Positions 5,742 to 6,511 of a stretch of 6,511 nt of DNA are shown here, one piece after another. The stretch covers positions 1-6,511 of the forward strand of contig JAUXCI010000144.1 in the NCBI GenBank assembly GCA_030618945.1, in the 5' to 3' direction. Under the pieces are notes generated by a model, which saw only the letters and a list, made by a program, of their open reading frames with translations, was not told where the DNA came from and ran no database searches. A program made the translations under genes and the position numbers. This DNA is from Flavobacteriaceae bacterium. GTDB lineage: Bacteria; Bacteroidota; Bacteroidia; Flavobacteriales; Flavobacteriaceae. How positions within the stretch are numbered: the first letter of the stretch is position 1; every line of letters starts with the position of its first letter.

Positions 5742-6511
5742 TTATTTGTCAATTTTTCCTGCAGTTACGGGATGGCCTGCATTGATCCATCCAAAAAAAC
5801 CTTCGTCAATAACGGCAGTATTGTTATAACCTTGTTTTCGAAGCATGTTGATGATTTTATCTGAAGCAGCATGTGGACAAGCGCAATAAGCTATGATCCA
5901 TGTACCATCCTTGGGCAGGTGTTTGGCCACTTTATTTTCTGAAATATAATAGGGCATGGGAATAGCTCCCGGGATGTGCGCATTGTGCCATTCAGAGCTT
6001 GTTCTGGTATCCAGAATCACCATTTTATTTTCGTTTTTAAGCGCCTCAGCTACTTGTTGCATCGGTACATAGCGAGCTCCTAATAAATTAAATTCTGGAC
6101 TTTTTCCTTTGGGGTTCAAAACGTAATCTTTTGACTTAGGGTACGGAGCCAACTCCTTCGGTTCAGGGCTCCAACCTGACGTTAGACTTCTGATATAGGC
6201 GGTTAAGTCATTTCTTTGCTCCGTAGACAACTGATTTTTATAGGCCCTCATCTCTGTATATTCTCTTCCGTTATCAATAGCGTATTTGATATAGGCATCG
6301 GTGGCAAAAGCCAAAAACGCGGGGTTCCCCAGAGCAGGGGCAGTAATCCCTTCGGCTTTAGAACCATGGCATTCTGCACATTTTTTTTCAAAGAGCAATG
6401 ACCCATTTTTAAGATCACCGTTTATGGGGTCTTGCGATAGCTCAAGAGTCTTATGACCCGCTTTGTATTGAAGCCATATGGAAAGGTTATAAATTTCTTT
6501 CATATTCAATG
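5742..6511 (-). CDS. c-type cytochrome fused to a rhodanese domain (5' partial)
   Basis: The frame is open to the right edge, so the N-terminus, probably with the signal peptide, is missing; the first in-window ATG is at 6503. Numbering from the TTG at 6509, residues 30-112 are a class I cytochrome c with heme-binding CAECH (C44, C47, H48) and a likely axial Met at M87 (EMRAY). A Pro- and Lys-rich linker (113-140) leads to a rhodanese domain (about 144-250). This has the motif DTRTSSEWHNAHIPGAI (167-183) and an active-site loop YCACPHAAS (208-216), with C209 the probable sulfur-carrying cysteine and C211 an extra one. The domain ends in EGFFGWINAGHPV. Heme attachment implies a periplasmic location. 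Possible roles are electron supply to NosZ, sulfur handling, or an unrelated function; the link to nos is only adjacency. It is transcribed convergently and so has its own promoter, outside the window. Confidence 0.9.
   Translation of the reverse strand, partial: LNMKEIYNLSIWLQYKAGHKTLELSQDPINGDLKNGSLLFEKKCAECHGSKAEGITAPALGNPAFLAFATDAYIKYAIDNGREYTEMRAYKNQLSTEQRNDLTAYIRSLTSGWSPEPKELAPYPKSKDYVLNPKGKSPEFNLLGARYVPMQQVAEALKNENKMVILDTRTSSEWHNAHIPGAIPMPYYISENKVAKHLPKDGTWIIAYCACPHAASDKIINMLRKQGYNNTAVIDEGFFGWINAGHPVTAGKIDK

Noticed and set aside
6216..6401. Short plus-strand open frame opposite the cytochrome domain
   Set aside because: Overlaps the heme-binding region of the minus-strand gene; no start context or domain.
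6507..6509. TTG at 6509 (minus strand) as the start of the cytochrome-rhodanese gene
   Set aside because: A heme-c protein needs an export signal and none is visible after this codon or after the ATG at 6503; the frame remains open to the window edge, so the real start is probably outside.

Overview
The window is most of a nitrous oxide reductase (nos) gene cluster from a member of the Bacteroidota. The lineage is inferred from the low-GC, lysine-rich coding, the lack of Shine-Dalgarno sequences, one exact match to the Bacteroidota -7 promoter element (TAnnTTTG), and the gene order nosZ / small membrane protein / nosL / nosD / nosF / nosY. A genus cannot be named from this sequence.

Layout. 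(1) 1-1749 (+): nosZ, cut by the left edge, so its signal peptide and roughly the first tenth of the protein are missing. All seven CuZ histidines and the five side-chain CuA ligands are present. Its local signatures (EPHY, CTDFC) suggest the clade II (atypical) type. (2) 1750-1913: a spacer with a strong 12-bp stem-loop, probably a terminator, then a TGAT-N4-ATCA palindrome resembling a Crp/Fnr-family site. (3) 1914-2504 (+): a four-helix membrane protein in the place NosB occupies in clade II clusters; its function is unknown. (4) 2505-2584: a short spacer with a weak stem-loop and a TATATTTG -7-like element. (5) 2585-5737 (+): nosL, nosD, nosF and nosY packed with gaps of 0, -8 and -4 bp, almost certainly one transcript with coupled translation. 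(6) 5742-6511 (-): a c-type cytochrome fused to a rhodanese domain, running off the right edge and converging on nosY with only 4 bp between stop codons.

How the genes fit together. NosZ reduces N2O to N2 in the periplasm using a [4Cu:2S] CuZ site and a dinuclear CuA site. NosL, a lipoprotein copper chaperone, is known from other systems to pass Cu(I) to NosD, which is held by the NosF/NosY ABC transporter and serves NosZ maturation. The membrane protein is probably an accessory for maturation or electron supply. The cytochrome-rhodanese fusion could be an electron carrier, a sulfur-handling protein, or both. It is the least explained gene here, and notable because the origin of the CuZ sulfide is unsettled. 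No nosR, nosX, nosG, nosH or separate nosC gene is visible, and no mobile elements, tRNA, rRNA or CRISPR were seen.
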